6,940 nt of DNA from Paracoccaceae bacterium (GTDB lineage: Bacteria; Pseudomonadota; Alphaproteobacteria; Rhodobacterales; Rhodobacteraceae): assembly GCA_015485375.1 (NCBI GenBank), contig WFTU01000280.1:1-6940 (forward strand), written 5' to 3'. The translations under genes and the position numbers were made by a program. The notes below the pieces were generated by a model that ran no database searches, was not told where the DNA came from, and saw only the letters and a program-made list of their open reading frames with translations. Shown here piece after piece: positions 1 through 5,177 of this stretch (its first letter is position 1; each line of letters begins with the position of its first letter).

Positions 1-1
1 G

Positions 2-316
2 CATCTGGCACCGACGTTCACTGCGCTTGCCGATCGGGACATGCGGGGATTTGAGCGGTTCAGGGCAAGGGTTGACGCCGAGTTCGCAGAGGCTCAGCGC
101 ATCGCGGCAAACGCCAATAAGGCGGAAATATCCGAATACAGGCGCGGGCAGAAGCTGGTGGATGTTTCGGGTAGGTTCGGGGATACGCTAATGACGTTCA
201 GGCGCATTGTTGAAAGCGCGCATGAGCTGCACCCGCTGATAGAGGCTGAGATGGATTTTATGGGACGGGCTGTTACGGTTCGGCTGGACCCGCTTGATGT
301 GCGGGCGGGGGAATAA
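2..316 (+). CDS. Hypothetical protein, 5' end cut by window edge
   Basis: I do not recognise this protein. The frame is open from the window edge to the TAA at 314-316. An ATG at 41 would give 91 residues, but no Shine-Dalgarno sequence precedes it, and the 13 codons before it read as similar protein (HLAPTFTALADRD), so the true start is probably outside the window. The visible part is strongly charged and looks mostly helical (FERFRARVDAEFAEAQRIA, then AEISEYRRGQKLVDV), with no signal peptide, membrane segment or cysteine. It ends 483 bases before the next gene, so it may belong to a different transcription unit from the packaging genes. An early, regulatory or DNA-metabolism gene is possible but nothing in the sequence decides this. 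Confidence 0.5.
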   Translation, partial: HLAPTFTALADRDMRGFERFRARVDAEFAEAQRIAANANKAEISEYRRGQKLVDVSGRFGDTLMTFRRIVESAHELHPLIEAEMDFMGRAVTVRLDPLDVRAGE

Positions 317-330
317 TTTTCGCGGGTGTC

Positions 331-359
331 TTTTCCTTGCGGGCATCATGGTGTATATA
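331..359 (+). promoter_or_regulatory. Weak sigma70-like promoter candidate
   Basis: TATATA at 354-359 could be a -10 element, 17 bases after TTTTCC at 331-336 as a poor -35. A promoter in this gap would make sense for a separately transcribed packaging operon. The -35 matches only three of six consensus positions and no extended -10 TG is present, so this is weak. Confidence 0.18.
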
Positions 360-397
360 TGGTGGCGCGCGGACAGCCTTAACGGCGACGTGCTGCG

Positions 398-443
398 GGC
401 CTTGGTGAAATAGACCTAGGCCAAAGTGTTTTGTGTGTTTTGG
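398..443 (+). terminator. Possible intrinsic terminator
   Basis: GGCCTTGGT (398-406) pairs with ACCTAGGCC (414-422), with one T/T mismatch and a 7-base loop. A T-rich stretch follows (423-442, with two TTTT runs broken by G). It lies 80 bases after the end of the upstream gene and before the packaging genes, where a terminator would fit. The T tract is interrupted and starts after AAAG, so it may be inefficient or just part of the structured region. Confidence 0.33.
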
Positions 444-596
444 TTGGCTGTGCGCAGCACTTGGAAAGTGGCGAGATTGCACGGGGCGCGGTCGGCACAG
501 CCACCCAGAGCGCACAAGAACAGAACCCGCCGCGCCTCTTAACAATGCGCACCCCGGCGGGTCACTTATCAGCGTTGAGGCTTCAAGCTTCCGCTG

Positions 597-632
597 TGCG
601 CCGGGTCTGGTTCCTCCCCTGGACCCGGCGCA
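597..632. repeat. Perfect 11-bp inverted repeat (hairpin)
   Basis: TGCGCCGGGTC at 597-607 is the exact reverse complement of GACCCGGCGCA at 622-632, with a 14-base pyrimidine-rich loop. It is the strongest stem in the gap. No T-run follows, so it is not an intrinsic terminator. It is preceded by CAAGCTTCCGCTG (584-596). A near copy, CAAGATTTCCGCTG (631-644), immediately precedes the next small stem (644-648/654-658). A protein-binding site, a packaging signal or an element of a structured RNA are all possible. Confidence 0.6.
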
Positions 633-730
633 AGATTTCCGCTGCCGGTAGCCCCGGCGAAACGCGCGCTTATCGTCTTGCGGAATGGCGATCAGCCGCG
701 ATACCCAGGGCATCTAGCCTTTGGGGCGCA

Positions 731-777
731 TCGCAGGAAGGTTTACGGCGGGTAGTGCCTGCGACACGATCCCCGCC
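731..777 (+). other. Possible H-type pseudoknot upstream of the 57-residue gene
   Basis: TCGCAGG (731-737) can pair with CCTGCGA (758-764), a 7-bp helix. GGCGGG (747-752), in its loop, can pair with CCCGCC (772-777) downstream, a 6-bp helix. Both can form together, giving the geometry of an H-type pseudoknot with connecting segments of 9, 5 and 7 bases. It ends 22 bases before the ATG at 800 and 9 bases before the AAAAAGG that may serve as ribosome-binding site. Alternatively the two helices may switch, or be chance pairings in GC-rich DNA. Confidence 0.3.
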
Positions 778-799
778 AGCTTACGCAAAAAGGCCCGCC

Positions 800-973
800 A
801 TGACGCTATCCGACGATATACTCAAGGACGCCCAAGCCGCAGCCGCAGACGACGCGGTTTACAAGCTGATGCAGGACTGGGTTCTTGACGGCGGTGAGGA
901 AACCGTAATGTTGGCGGCGATGGCGCAATTCGTAAATGAAGTGAACAGGCAGTTTCGTAAGATGCAGAACTGA
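800..973 (+). CDS. Small hypothetical protein, 57 residues
   Basis: I do not recognise this protein. The ATG at 800 follows AAAAAGG (787-793) at a six-base spacing. The frame continues open upstream, but the upstream translation is Arg/Pro/Ser-rich and unlike the rest, so 800 is the likely start. The product is mostly helical: an acidic N-terminal half (TLSDDILKDAQAAAADDAVY), a central DWVLDGGEETV, then an amphipathic AAMAQFVNEVNRQFRKMQN ending in basic residues. It has no cysteine, signal peptide or membrane segment. It sits 20 bases before the probable small terminase gene and in the same orientation, so co-expression with the packaging genes is likely. It could be an accessory packaging protein or a small regulator. 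Nothing decides between these. Confidence 0.6.
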   Translation: MTLSDDILKDAQAAAADDAVYKLMQDWVLDGGEETVMLAAMAQFVNEVNRQFRKMQN

Positions 974-993
974 CCACCTCGAAAGGGCTGGAC

Positions 994-1239
994 ATGGCGG
1001 CAAGAAAGAGAAAAATCAGGCACGACGATGAAACCCGCGCAAAGATACAAGCGGCGCAGATCATAAACAGGCTGCACAACCACCTTATGGGAAAGGTGGA
1101 CATGGATAGCGCACAAGTCAGTTCCGCGAAAACATTGCTCGCCAAGGTGTTGCCTGATTTGAAGGCGGTTGAGCTGTCTGGGCAAGGCGACAACGGCGAG
1201 GTTGTTTTCAAGACGGTTTACGAAGCCAGTGATTCATGA
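994..1239 (+). CDS. Probable small terminase subunit or small packaging protein
   Basis: This 81-residue protein starts at an ATG preceded by GAAAGGG (981-987) at a six-base spacing, a good ribosome-binding site. It begins with a basic segment (AARKRKIRHDDETRAKIQ), continues with helices around AQIINRLHNHLMG, and then has SAKTLLAKVLPDLKAVELSG. From memory, that last segment resembles short phage proteins annotated as small terminase subunits, where a similar VLPDLxAVExSG stretch lies near the C-terminus. Its position directly before the large terminase, which it overlaps by 11 bases, supports the call. In the family, the small subunit binds the packaging start site and delivers DNA to the large subunit. 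It is short for that role and I see no clear helix-turn-helix, so DNA recognition may rest on the basic N-terminus. The identification rests on resemblance and context. Confidence 0.6.
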   Translation: MAARKRKIRHDDETRAKIQAAQIINRLHNHLMGKVDMDSAQVSSAKTLLAKVLPDLKAVELSGQGDNGEVVFKTVYEASDS

Positions 1240-2626
1240 ATTCCGCGTTCGGTGGTATCAGCGCGCATTTCATGAGGCGCTGGTAAACAGAACGCACGAT
1301 CGGCTGATTGCCATTTGGCATAGGCGCGCTGGAAAAGACGAAATTGTCCTGAATGCCATGCGGACGCTGGCGATGAAAGACCCAGGCACGTATTGGCACT
1401 GCTTCCCCGAGCAAAAGCAGGCGCGCAAGGCCATCTGGAACGGGGTGAACGGGCACACGGGCAAGCGGCGCATCCTGGAAGCATTCCCGGAGGCCATCAT
1501 CCGCCGGATGCAAGACGACGACATGTTCATTGAGTTGATTAACGGGGCAACGTTCCAGTTGATCGGCTCAGACCGATACGACAGCACGGTAGGGTCAGGA
1601 CCAAAGGGGATCGCCTATTCGGAATGGGCGCTAAGCAACCCGGCGGCGTGGGCCTATCATTCCCCCATGATCCGCGAGCAGAAGGGGTTTGCGGCGTTTA
1701 TCACAACACCGCGCGGCAACAACCACGCAAAGACGATGTTTGACCGCGCCAGATCGTCGGATGCCTGGTTTTCCCAGCTTCTTACGGTTCGGGACACCGG
1801 CGCACTTGACGAGGAAGCGCTCGCTGAGGCGTTGGACGAATACCAGGACCTGCACGGCATTGACCTTGGCCGAGCGATATTTGAGCAGGAGTATCTTTGC
1901 AGCTTCAGCGGCGCAATGGTCGGCGCTTACTTCGGGGCGGAAATGGCAAAGGCAGAGTGCGACGGGCGCTTTGTCGATATCGCCATTGATGAAACCCAGC
2001 CGGTTCACTGCGTGATGGACTTGGGGAAGGCGTCAAACAACCCCGTTTGGCTGTTCCAGGTGATCGGCGGGCAGTTGCTGATTGTGGACTTCTTCAAGCC
2101 AGAGAGCGACGATCTGGACGATTGGTGCCGCGAGTTGCGCGATATGGGTTTCACGGGAAACACCTACGTGCCGCACGATATCATGGTGACGGAATGGGGA
2201 TCCAGCAAGACCCGCATCGAGCGGCTGCGCGAAAGAAAGATGAAGCCTGTTCGCGTCCCGAGGGTGAGCGTTGCGGATGGCTTGCAGGCGGGCCGCATGG
2301 CGATCAACGCGGCTCTATTCCACCAAGGCGGAGGCAAGCGCGGCGAAAGGATGGCGCTCGGCTGCGAGGGGTTGAAGAGCTACCGGCGCGAATGGGACGC
2401 TGACCTAAAGACGTTCAGAGAGGTTCCGGTGAAGGATTGGGCCGAGCATATCGGTTCGGCGTGGCGTTATCTTGGCCTGAGTTGGCGCACAGTGACCGAG
2501 GTCGAGGAAGAAAAGAAGCCGCAGGAATTGGAATACATGGTTGGCGCTGACGGGGTTGTGCGTGGTAATATGTCAGTGCGCGAAGCTGTGGAAGCAATGG
2601 TTAGACGGAGGAAGCGAGATGGCTGA
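1229..2626 (+). CDS. terL: Phage terminase large subunit
   Basis: This is the packaging motor ATPase and headful or cos nuclease. It docks on the portal, drives DNA into the prohead and cuts it. I chose the GTG at 1229, giving 465 residues. A TTG at 1169 is also in frame but would overlap the previous gene by 71 bases. No strong ribosome-binding site precedes 1229, so coupling to the previous gene is likely. Motifs, numbered from 1229: a deviant Walker A HRRAGKD at about 31-37; Walker B GIAYSE at 127-132 with the catalytic Glu at 132; coupling motif TTPRGN at 159-164. The RNase H-like nuclease has candidate metal-binding Asp at 264 (VMDLG), 317 (PHDIMVTEW) and 403 (KDWAEHIGSAWRY). Order, spacing and length fit a complete large terminase. 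The basic C-terminus (MVRRRKRDG) is encoded through the hairpin before the portal gene. Confidence 0.95.
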   Translation: MIHEFRVRWYQRAFHEALVNRTHDRLIAIWHRRAGKDEIVLNAMRTLAMKDPGTYWHCFPEQKQARKAIWNGVNGHTGKRRILEAFPEAIIRRMQDDDMFIELINGATFQLIGSDRYDSTVGSGPKGIAYSEWALSNPAAWAYHSPMIREQKGFAAFITTPRGNNHAKTMFDRARSSDAWFSQLLTVRDTGALDEEALAEALDEYQDLHGIDLGRAIFEQEYLCSFSGAMVGAYFGAEMAKAECDGRFVDIAIDETQPVHCVMDLGKASNNPVWLFQVIGGQLLIVDFFKPESDDLDDWCRELRDMGFTGNTYVPHDIMVTEWGSSKTRIERLRERKMKPVRVPRVSVADGLQAGRMAINAALFHQGGGKRGERMALGCEGLKSYRREWDADLKTFREVPVKDWAEHIGSAWRYLGLSWRTVTEVEEEKKPQELEYMVGADGVVRGNMSVREAVEAMVRRRKRDG

Positions 2627-2639
2627 TGACCGTCTAACC
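2599..2639 (+). promoter_or_regulatory. Hairpin presenting a ribosome-binding site and ATG in its loop
   Basis: GGTTAGACGG (2599-2608) is the exact reverse complement of CCGTCTAACC (2630-2639), giving a 10-bp perfect stem around a 21-base loop. The loop contains AGGA (2609-2612, part of GGAGGA starting at 2607), the ATG at 2619 and the terminase TGA at 2624-2626. The 3' arm ends five bases before the portal ribosome-binding site (AGGA, 2645-2648). The position suggests translational control of mini-ORF and portal, by ribosome passage or by a bound protein; this is inference. No T-run follows, so it is not an intrinsic terminator. Confidence 0.55.
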
Positions 2640-2663
2640 GCGATAGGAATTGTTGATGTCTGA
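2619..2663 (+). CDS. 14-codon mini-ORF linking terminase and portal
   Basis: The frame reads MADDRLTAIGIVDV then TGA. Its ATG follows GGAGG (2607-2611) at a seven-base spacing, one of the best ribosome-binding sites in the window. The ATG overlaps the terminase stop (ATGGCTGA), and its own TGA (2661-2663) lies just inside the portal gene, whose ATG is at 2656 (ATGTCTGA). A ribosome finishing terminase could restart here, read through the 3' arm of the hairpin, and stop within reach of the portal start. A coupling leader peptide is the simplest reading. Other options are a remnant of a longer gene, or a chance frame beside a ribosome-binding site. Confidence 0.4.
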   Translation: MADDRLTAIGIVDV

Positions 2664-4725
2664 ACACGACTACAAAGGCTACCGCGAGATCGGCGAGAAG
2701 TGGCTTGCGCGGATCAAGGCTGCCGAAAAGCGCGAGGATACGTGGCTGAAAAGCGCGACGGCTGCGGAAGCGGCTTACGCGCAGGACAGCGACAGCCGGG
2801 AAGCGCTATATTCGTTCAACATCCTCAATTCAAATGTTGATACGATTGTTCCGGCCATCTACAATTCTACACCGGTGCCGGATATTCGTGATCGGTTCAA
2901 ATCCGGCGATGATGTGGCTAAGGCGGTTGGGGACATCTTCGAGCGGGTCATTGCGACCCAGATCGACGATAACCGCTTGGACCAGGAGATTGAGGCGGCG
3001 GCGCAGGATGCTTTCCTTGCCGGGCGCGGGATTGTTCGGGTCAGGTTTGACGCTGACGTGGACGCCCCCGATGATTTGGCCGAGGATGATGCTGAGCCGC
3101 TCGAGGCGTTGGAGGAACCGGAAGCCCGCGTTTCGAACGAAATGATCAGCTTCGAAGCCGTTTCATGGCGAGACTACCGCGAAGGCCCGGCGCGGCGGTT
3201 TGAGGATGTGCCGTGGGTTGCGTTCCGGCATTCAATCCCCCAGGAGGATTTGGAAGACTTCCGCGACGCCGAAATGGTGCGTGCACAGATTGACGCTGAC
3301 TTGGCCATCGACGATACGGAGAACAGCGATATTGAGGTTTGGGAGGTCTGGGACAAGGACAGCCGCAAGGTGCTGTTTATCAAAAGCAGCGACGGAATGG
3401 TTCTGAAGGAAGAGGAAGACCCGCTTGGCCTACGCGGGTTCTTCCCGATCTCCAAGCCGGTGCAGCCGATGGGGCTGACTGGCAAGCGCTTGCCGGTGTG
3501 CCCGTTCGACATCTACAAGAAGCTTGCGAAGGAGCTGGATCGCATCAGCACCCGGATCAATGCCATTCTCAGCGGCCTGAAGGTCAAGGGCTGGATCACG
3601 GGCAACACCGAGGATGTGAGCCGGTTGGCTGACGCTGGCGACAACGAACTGGTGCCGATCAGCGGGTTTGAGGGGCTGGCCCAAACCGGCGGCATCGACA
3701 AGGCGATTGTGTGGTGGCCGATCGACAAGGCCATCCAGGTTCTGCGCGAGCTTTACGTGGCGCGAGACCAGACCAAGCAAGCGATCTATGAGATTACGGG
3801 GATCAGCGACATCGTGCGCGGCGCGAGCCAGGCGCAGGAGACCGCTACGGCGCAGCAAATCAAGACCCAGTGGGGTAGCCTGCGCATCAAGAAAATGCAG
3901 CGGCTGATTGAGCGGACGGTTCGAGATTTGTTCGTGATGGCAACCGAGATTGTTTCATCGCGGTTTTCTACGGAGACCATCCAGCAGATTGCCGGTCTTG
4001 AAGTGACGCAGGAAATGGAAATGCTCCTGCGCGACCCGCTGCAGCGATACCGGATCGACGTTGAGAGCAATTCCACCATTCGGGCCGACGCATCGCGCAT
4101 CAAGGGGGAATTGTCGGAATTCCTGAACGGAACGGCGAACTACTTTGCGACAATGGCCCCGGTTATCGCGCAGGCCCCTGAGGCGGCGGGTCCGGTGGCT
4201 GACATCTACGCTTCGTTTGGCAGGCTGTTCAATCTTGGGCAGCAGGGCGAGGCCGCTATCGAGGAAATGGTGGACATTGCCAAGCAGGCGGGAAGCAAGC
4301 CACGACCGAACCCCGAGGCAGAAAAGCTCAAGGCTGAAATGGAAGTCAAGCAGGCCGAAATGCAGTTGAAGGGGCAAGAGGTTCAGATCAAGGGCCAGGA
4401 GGTTGCCGTAAAGCAGGGTGAGCTTGCGCTGAAAGGGCAGGAGCTTGATCTGAAGCGCGAAATGGCTGGGGCGGAATTCCAACTCAAGGCGGCTGAGGCC
4501 CAGCCCGCTGCGGCAGAGCAATTCGACATTGGCGAACAGCTTGCGGCGCACGGCCAGCGCATAGAGGCTCAAATCAAGATGTTGGCCGAGGCAATGAGTA
4601 ACATGGTTACGGCACCCCGCGAGATTGTGCGGGATGAAATGGGGCAGCCCGTCGGGATCAGGATGATGGGCATGGAGCGGAAAATCGTGCGCGGCGCGAA
4701 TGGCGAAATCGAAGGGCTTGAGTAA
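2656..4725 (+). CDS. Phage portal protein, P22-like
   Basis: The portal forms the dodecameric ring at the capsid vertex through which the terminase pumps DNA and to which the tail attaches. I chose the ATG at 2656 (689 residues) because AGGA at 2645-2648 lies seven bases upstream; two TTG codons at 2650 and 2653 are alternatives. The N-terminal pattern at about residues 54-80 (FNILNSNVDTIVPAIYNSTP) is characteristic of P22-type portals. So are VWEVWDKDS near 228 and the helix YEITGISDIVRGASQAQETA near 378-397, which precedes a long helical segment (TQWGSLRIKKMQRLIERTV). The length is close to that of P22 gp1 (about 725 residues). Residues 560-601 form six heptads, and the C-terminus is helical and charged, as in the barrel or crown of this family. 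The stop overlaps the next start in TAATG. Confidence 0.9.
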   Translation: MSEHDYKGYREIGEKWLARIKAAEKREDTWLKSATAAEAAYAQDSDSREALYSFNILNSNVDTIVPAIYNSTPVPDIRDRFKSGDDVAKAVGDIFERVIATQIDDNRLDQEIEAAAQDAFLAGRGIVRVRFDADVDAPDDLAEDDAEPLEALEEPEARVSNEMISFEAVSWRDYREGPARRFEDVPWVAFRHSIPQEDLEDFRDAEMVRAQIDADLAIDDTENSDIEVWEVWDKDSRKVLFIKSSDGMVLKEEEDPLGLRGFFPISKPVQPMGLTGKRLPVCPFDIYKKLAKELDRISTRINAILSGLKVKGWITGNTEDVSRLADAGDNELVPISGFEGLAQTGGIDKAIVWWPIDKAIQVLRELYVARDQTKQAIYEITGISDIVRGASQAQETATAQQIKTQWGSLRIKKMQRLIERTVRDLFVMATEIVSSRFSTETIQQIAGLEVTQEMEMLLRDPLQRYRIDVESNSTIRADASRIKGELSEFLNGTANYFATMAPVIAQAPEAAGPVADIYASFGRLFNLGQQGEAAIEEMVDIAKQAGSKPRPNPEAEKLKAEMEVKQAEMQLKGQEVQIKGQEVAVKQGELALKGQELDLKREMAGAEFQLKAAEAQPAAAEQFDIGEQLAAHGQRIEAQIKMLAEAMSNMVTAPREIVRDEMGQPVGIRMMGMERKIVRGANGEIEGLE
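4333..4458 (+). repeat. Six in-frame 21-bp (heptad) repeats in the portal gene
   Basis: The portal encodes six consecutive heptads of the form xE-hydrophobic-x-hydrophobic-K-x: AEMEVKQ, AEMQLKG, QEVQIKG, QEVAVKQ, GELALKG, QELDLKR. The copies keep Glu and Lys in register and vary elsewhere, so the repetition is clearer in protein than in DNA. A long helix or coiled coil in the portal's C-terminal region is likely. The hydrophobic residues sit two apart rather than in the usual a/d spacing of three and four. Confidence 0.75.
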
Positions 4726-5177
4726 TGACCACAACCACCAAACCGGCGGACCTTGTAACGAACCTTGGGAAAGGCACGTTCAACTTTTCCTCGGACACGC
4801 TGCAGATCGCGCTTTCAAACACGGCTCCGGCGTCGGAAACGTCTGACCCGACGGCTTCGGGCAACGGCGTCTTGGCCAATGTGACGCAAATCAGCTATAC
4901 TAACTACTCCGACGATATGACGGTTGATCGCGTGCTGCAATCGGTCACGTGGACGGAGAGCGGCGGAACGGCCACGTTGGACGCCGCTGACATCACTATT
5001 ACCGCATCTGGCGGCTCCTTGGCGACGTTCCAATATATCTACATCTTCGACCAGACCGCGACCGCGCCGGTTGATGCGCTGATCGTGGTGATAGACCACG
5101 GGTCGGCGGTTTCGCTGACTGCCGGAAACAGCTTCAAGCTGACCTTTAACGCGAGCGGCATTGTTACGGTGACCTAA
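4725..5177 (+). CDS. Beta-rich structural protein, function unknown
   Basis: This 150-residue protein starts at an ATG overlapping the portal stop (TAATG), with GAAGGG at 4711-4716 eight bases upstream. It is rich in Thr, Ala, Ser and Val, has no cysteine, and alternates short strands with turns: TFNFSSDTLQIALSNTAP near 18-35, an ITITASGGS stretch near 90-98, FQYIYIF near 102-108 and a terminal FNASGIVTVT. The pattern 'DTLxIALxNTAP ... ITxTASGGS ... YIYIF ... DHGSxVSLTAG' recalls, from memory, uncharacterised proteins next to structural genes in many phages. A beta-sandwich particle protein such as a decoration or fibre-base protein is plausible by composition and position, not proven. Its stop overlaps the next start, again as TAATG. 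Confidence 0.8.
   Translation: MTTTTKPADLVTNLGKGTFNFSSDTLQIALSNTAPASETSDPTASGNGVLANVTQISYTNYSDDMTVDRVLQSVTWTESGGTATLDAADITITASGGSLATFQYIYIFDQTATAPVDALIVVIDHGSAVSLTAGNSFKLTFNASGIVTVT

Larger units (their letters stand above)
317..799. other. 483-base gap without a convincing gene; dense inverted repeats
   Basis: No open frame here has a credible start and protein-like composition. The plus frame that continues upstream from 800, and the minus frame spanning 273-713, are rich in Arg, Pro, Ser and His, as expected of chance frames. Potential stems, in order: 398-406/414-422; 445-453/495-503 (9 bp perfect) enclosing 458-462/466-470; 525-532/555-562 (8 bp perfect); 597-607/622-632 (11 bp perfect); 644-648/654-658; 704-711/717-725 (one bulge, one G-U); 731-737/758-764; and 747-752/772-777. 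An alternative 8-bp helix, 390-397/453-460, would enclose the possible terminator and compete with the second stem. The region could be a structured RNA or leader, or hold a packaging start site (pac or cos). The sequence does not tell which. Confidence 0.45.

Noticed and set aside
289..320. CCCGC/GCGGG hairpin followed by AATTTT as a terminator
   Set aside because: The stem is only 5 bp, lies inside the coding end of the upstream gene, and the T-run is short and about 11 bases away.
597..632. A tRNA or intrinsic terminator at the 11-bp hairpin
   Set aside because: There is no cloverleaf or T-loop consensus, and no T-run follows the stem.
273..713. Minus-strand open frame of 146 codons
   Set aside because: It overlaps the upstream plus-strand gene, has chance-like composition (Arg, Pro, His, Ser) and would be the only minus-strand gene.
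431..799. Plus-strand frame extending the 57-residue gene upstream to about 431
   Set aside because: Its translation is Arg/Pro/Ser-rich and unlike the downstream part, it has no ribosome-binding site at the early starts, and the ATG at 800 has one.
1169..1228. TTG at 1169 as the terminase start
   Set aside because: It would overlap the previous gene by 71 bases, and the added residues (SCLGKATTARLFSRRFTKP) look like an off-frame reading of that gene.
3955..4734. Minus-strand open frame of 259 codons opposite the portal
   Set aside because: It is antisense to a clear portal gene and rich in Leu, His and Arg, as expected from the complement of a GC-biased coding frame.
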